Origin: Rhizobium sp. BG4
GTDB taxonomy: Bacteria; Pseudomonadota; Alphaproteobacteria; Rhizobiales; Rhizobiaceae
Assembly: GCF_016864575.1 (NCBI RefSeq)
Contig: NZ_CP044125.1
Span: 558,001-622,000, forward strand
Direction: 5' to 3'
DNA: 64,000 nucleotides
The translations under genes and the position numbers were made by a program. The notes below the pieces were generated by a model. The model saw nothing but the letters and a program-made list of their open reading frames with translations. It did no database searches and was not told the DNA's origin. Shown here piece after piece: positions 63,678 through 64,000 of the stretch; position 1 is the first letter of the stretch, and every line of letters begins with the position of its first letter.

Positions 63678-64000
63678 GATCGCCGTCCCCGTCAGCGCCG
63701 AGACGATGATCAGCAGATGGGCATTGATGCTCGCCTGCGCCAGTGCCGCCAGCGCTTCCTTCCCGCCCAAGGCGCCGAAAGCGACGGCACCGGCGGTGAT
63801 GCCGGCCGGATAGGTGCCGACGCCGCCCGGCGCATGCACCGGCAGAACGGATGAGAGCTCGCCGCCGAGCGCGCCGCCGAAGCTCGCGGCCAGCGGCAGC
63901 ACGCCCATCAGGCTGAGCGCCCAGGCAAGGACCAGAACCTTCACCAGCCAGTTCACCGCCGTCATCGCCCAGGCACGCGCAAAGGCGATGCCATCGACCG
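63645..64000 (-). CDS. UPF0104/lysylphosphatidylglycerol synthase-type membrane protein (partial)
   Basis: The 3' end of a membrane protein gene whose frame continues off the right edge (no start within the window). Hydrophobic segments (WLVKVLVLAWALSLMGVL, ALAQASINAHLLIIVSALTG) and HAPGGVGTYPAG (compare PGGIG of the AglD/MprF-type family) suggest a UPF0104 flippase-like protein. The gene converges with and overlaps the sigma factor end by 33 bp. Confidence 0.7.
   Translation of the reverse strand, partial: VDGIAFARAWAMTAVNWLVKVLVLAWALSLMGVLPLAASFGGALGGELSSVLPVHAPGGVGTYPAGITAGAVAFGALGGKEALAALAQASINAHLLIIVSALTGTAISLPFGRRRQL

Overview
The window is high-GC chromosomal DNA from an alphaproteobacterium of the family Rhizobiaceae, most likely Rhizobium (etli/leguminosarum group). 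The evidence is a RopA-type porin, an inositol catabolic operon whose IolC carries a C-terminal DUF2090 domain, a host-attachment (PF10116) protein, the acpS-lepB-rnc-era and rsh/rpoZ housekeeping neighbourhood, and several families of palindromic intergenic mosaic elements like those described in rhizobia. I see no prophage, transposase, CRISPR array or plasmid replication gene, so this is mostly core chromosome.

Layout. 1-2.7 kb: three tandem GFA-family genes translationally coupled to a proline iminopeptidase. 2.8-6.2 kb: citramalate synthase, RarD-like permease and a frameshifted LOG-family gene. 6.3-12.5 kb: a large LysM envelope protein with duplicated modules, an Atm1-like ABC exporter, psd-pssA for phosphatidylethanolamine, and a small ORF. 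12.5-20 kb: LysE exporter, SRAP protein, YnfA (apparently with a CTG start), Nudix hydrolase, secreted hypotheticals, an overlapping ygfZ/HD/phosphatase set, MscS channel. 20-24 kb: SodC, EF-hand protein, HD hydrolase, MOSC protein, aldo/keto reductase. 24-33.3 kb: recO, a lone receiver, a Crp/Fnr regulator, era-rnc-lepB, acpS, DUF2062, a DUF3563 micro-gene, rsh and rpoZ. 33.6-40.3 kb: NYN protein, smpB, dapA, a lytic transglycosylase with a C-terminal frameshift, an alpha/beta hydrolase and the RopA porin.

40.8-50.7 kb: tRNA-Ser(GCT), a FAD reductase, then the inositol cluster. A Gfo/Idh/MocA oxidoreductase is divergent from the RpiR-type regulator IolR, followed by iolC-iolD-iolE-iolB. A GGAA-N6-TTCC operator lies just before iolC, and each of the three gaps inside the operon holds a palindromic element of a different family. 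50.7-58.9 kb: DUF1127, AraC regulator, Cys-rich mini-protein, MATE transporter, two PilZ-like proteins, host-attachment protein, a HisC-like aminotransferase, Sel1-like and DUF2147 proteins. 59-64 kb: AMP nucleosidase, then three DGPF/YCII proteins directly upstream of an ECF sigma factor (ECF42-type layout), and a truncated membrane protein at the window edge.

The points most worth a second look are the GFA x3-iminopeptidase cassette with its shared C-terminal motif, the internally duplicated LysM protein, the three different mosaic elements in one operon, the IolR operator layout, two single-base C/G-tract frameshifts, and the CTG start of ynfA.
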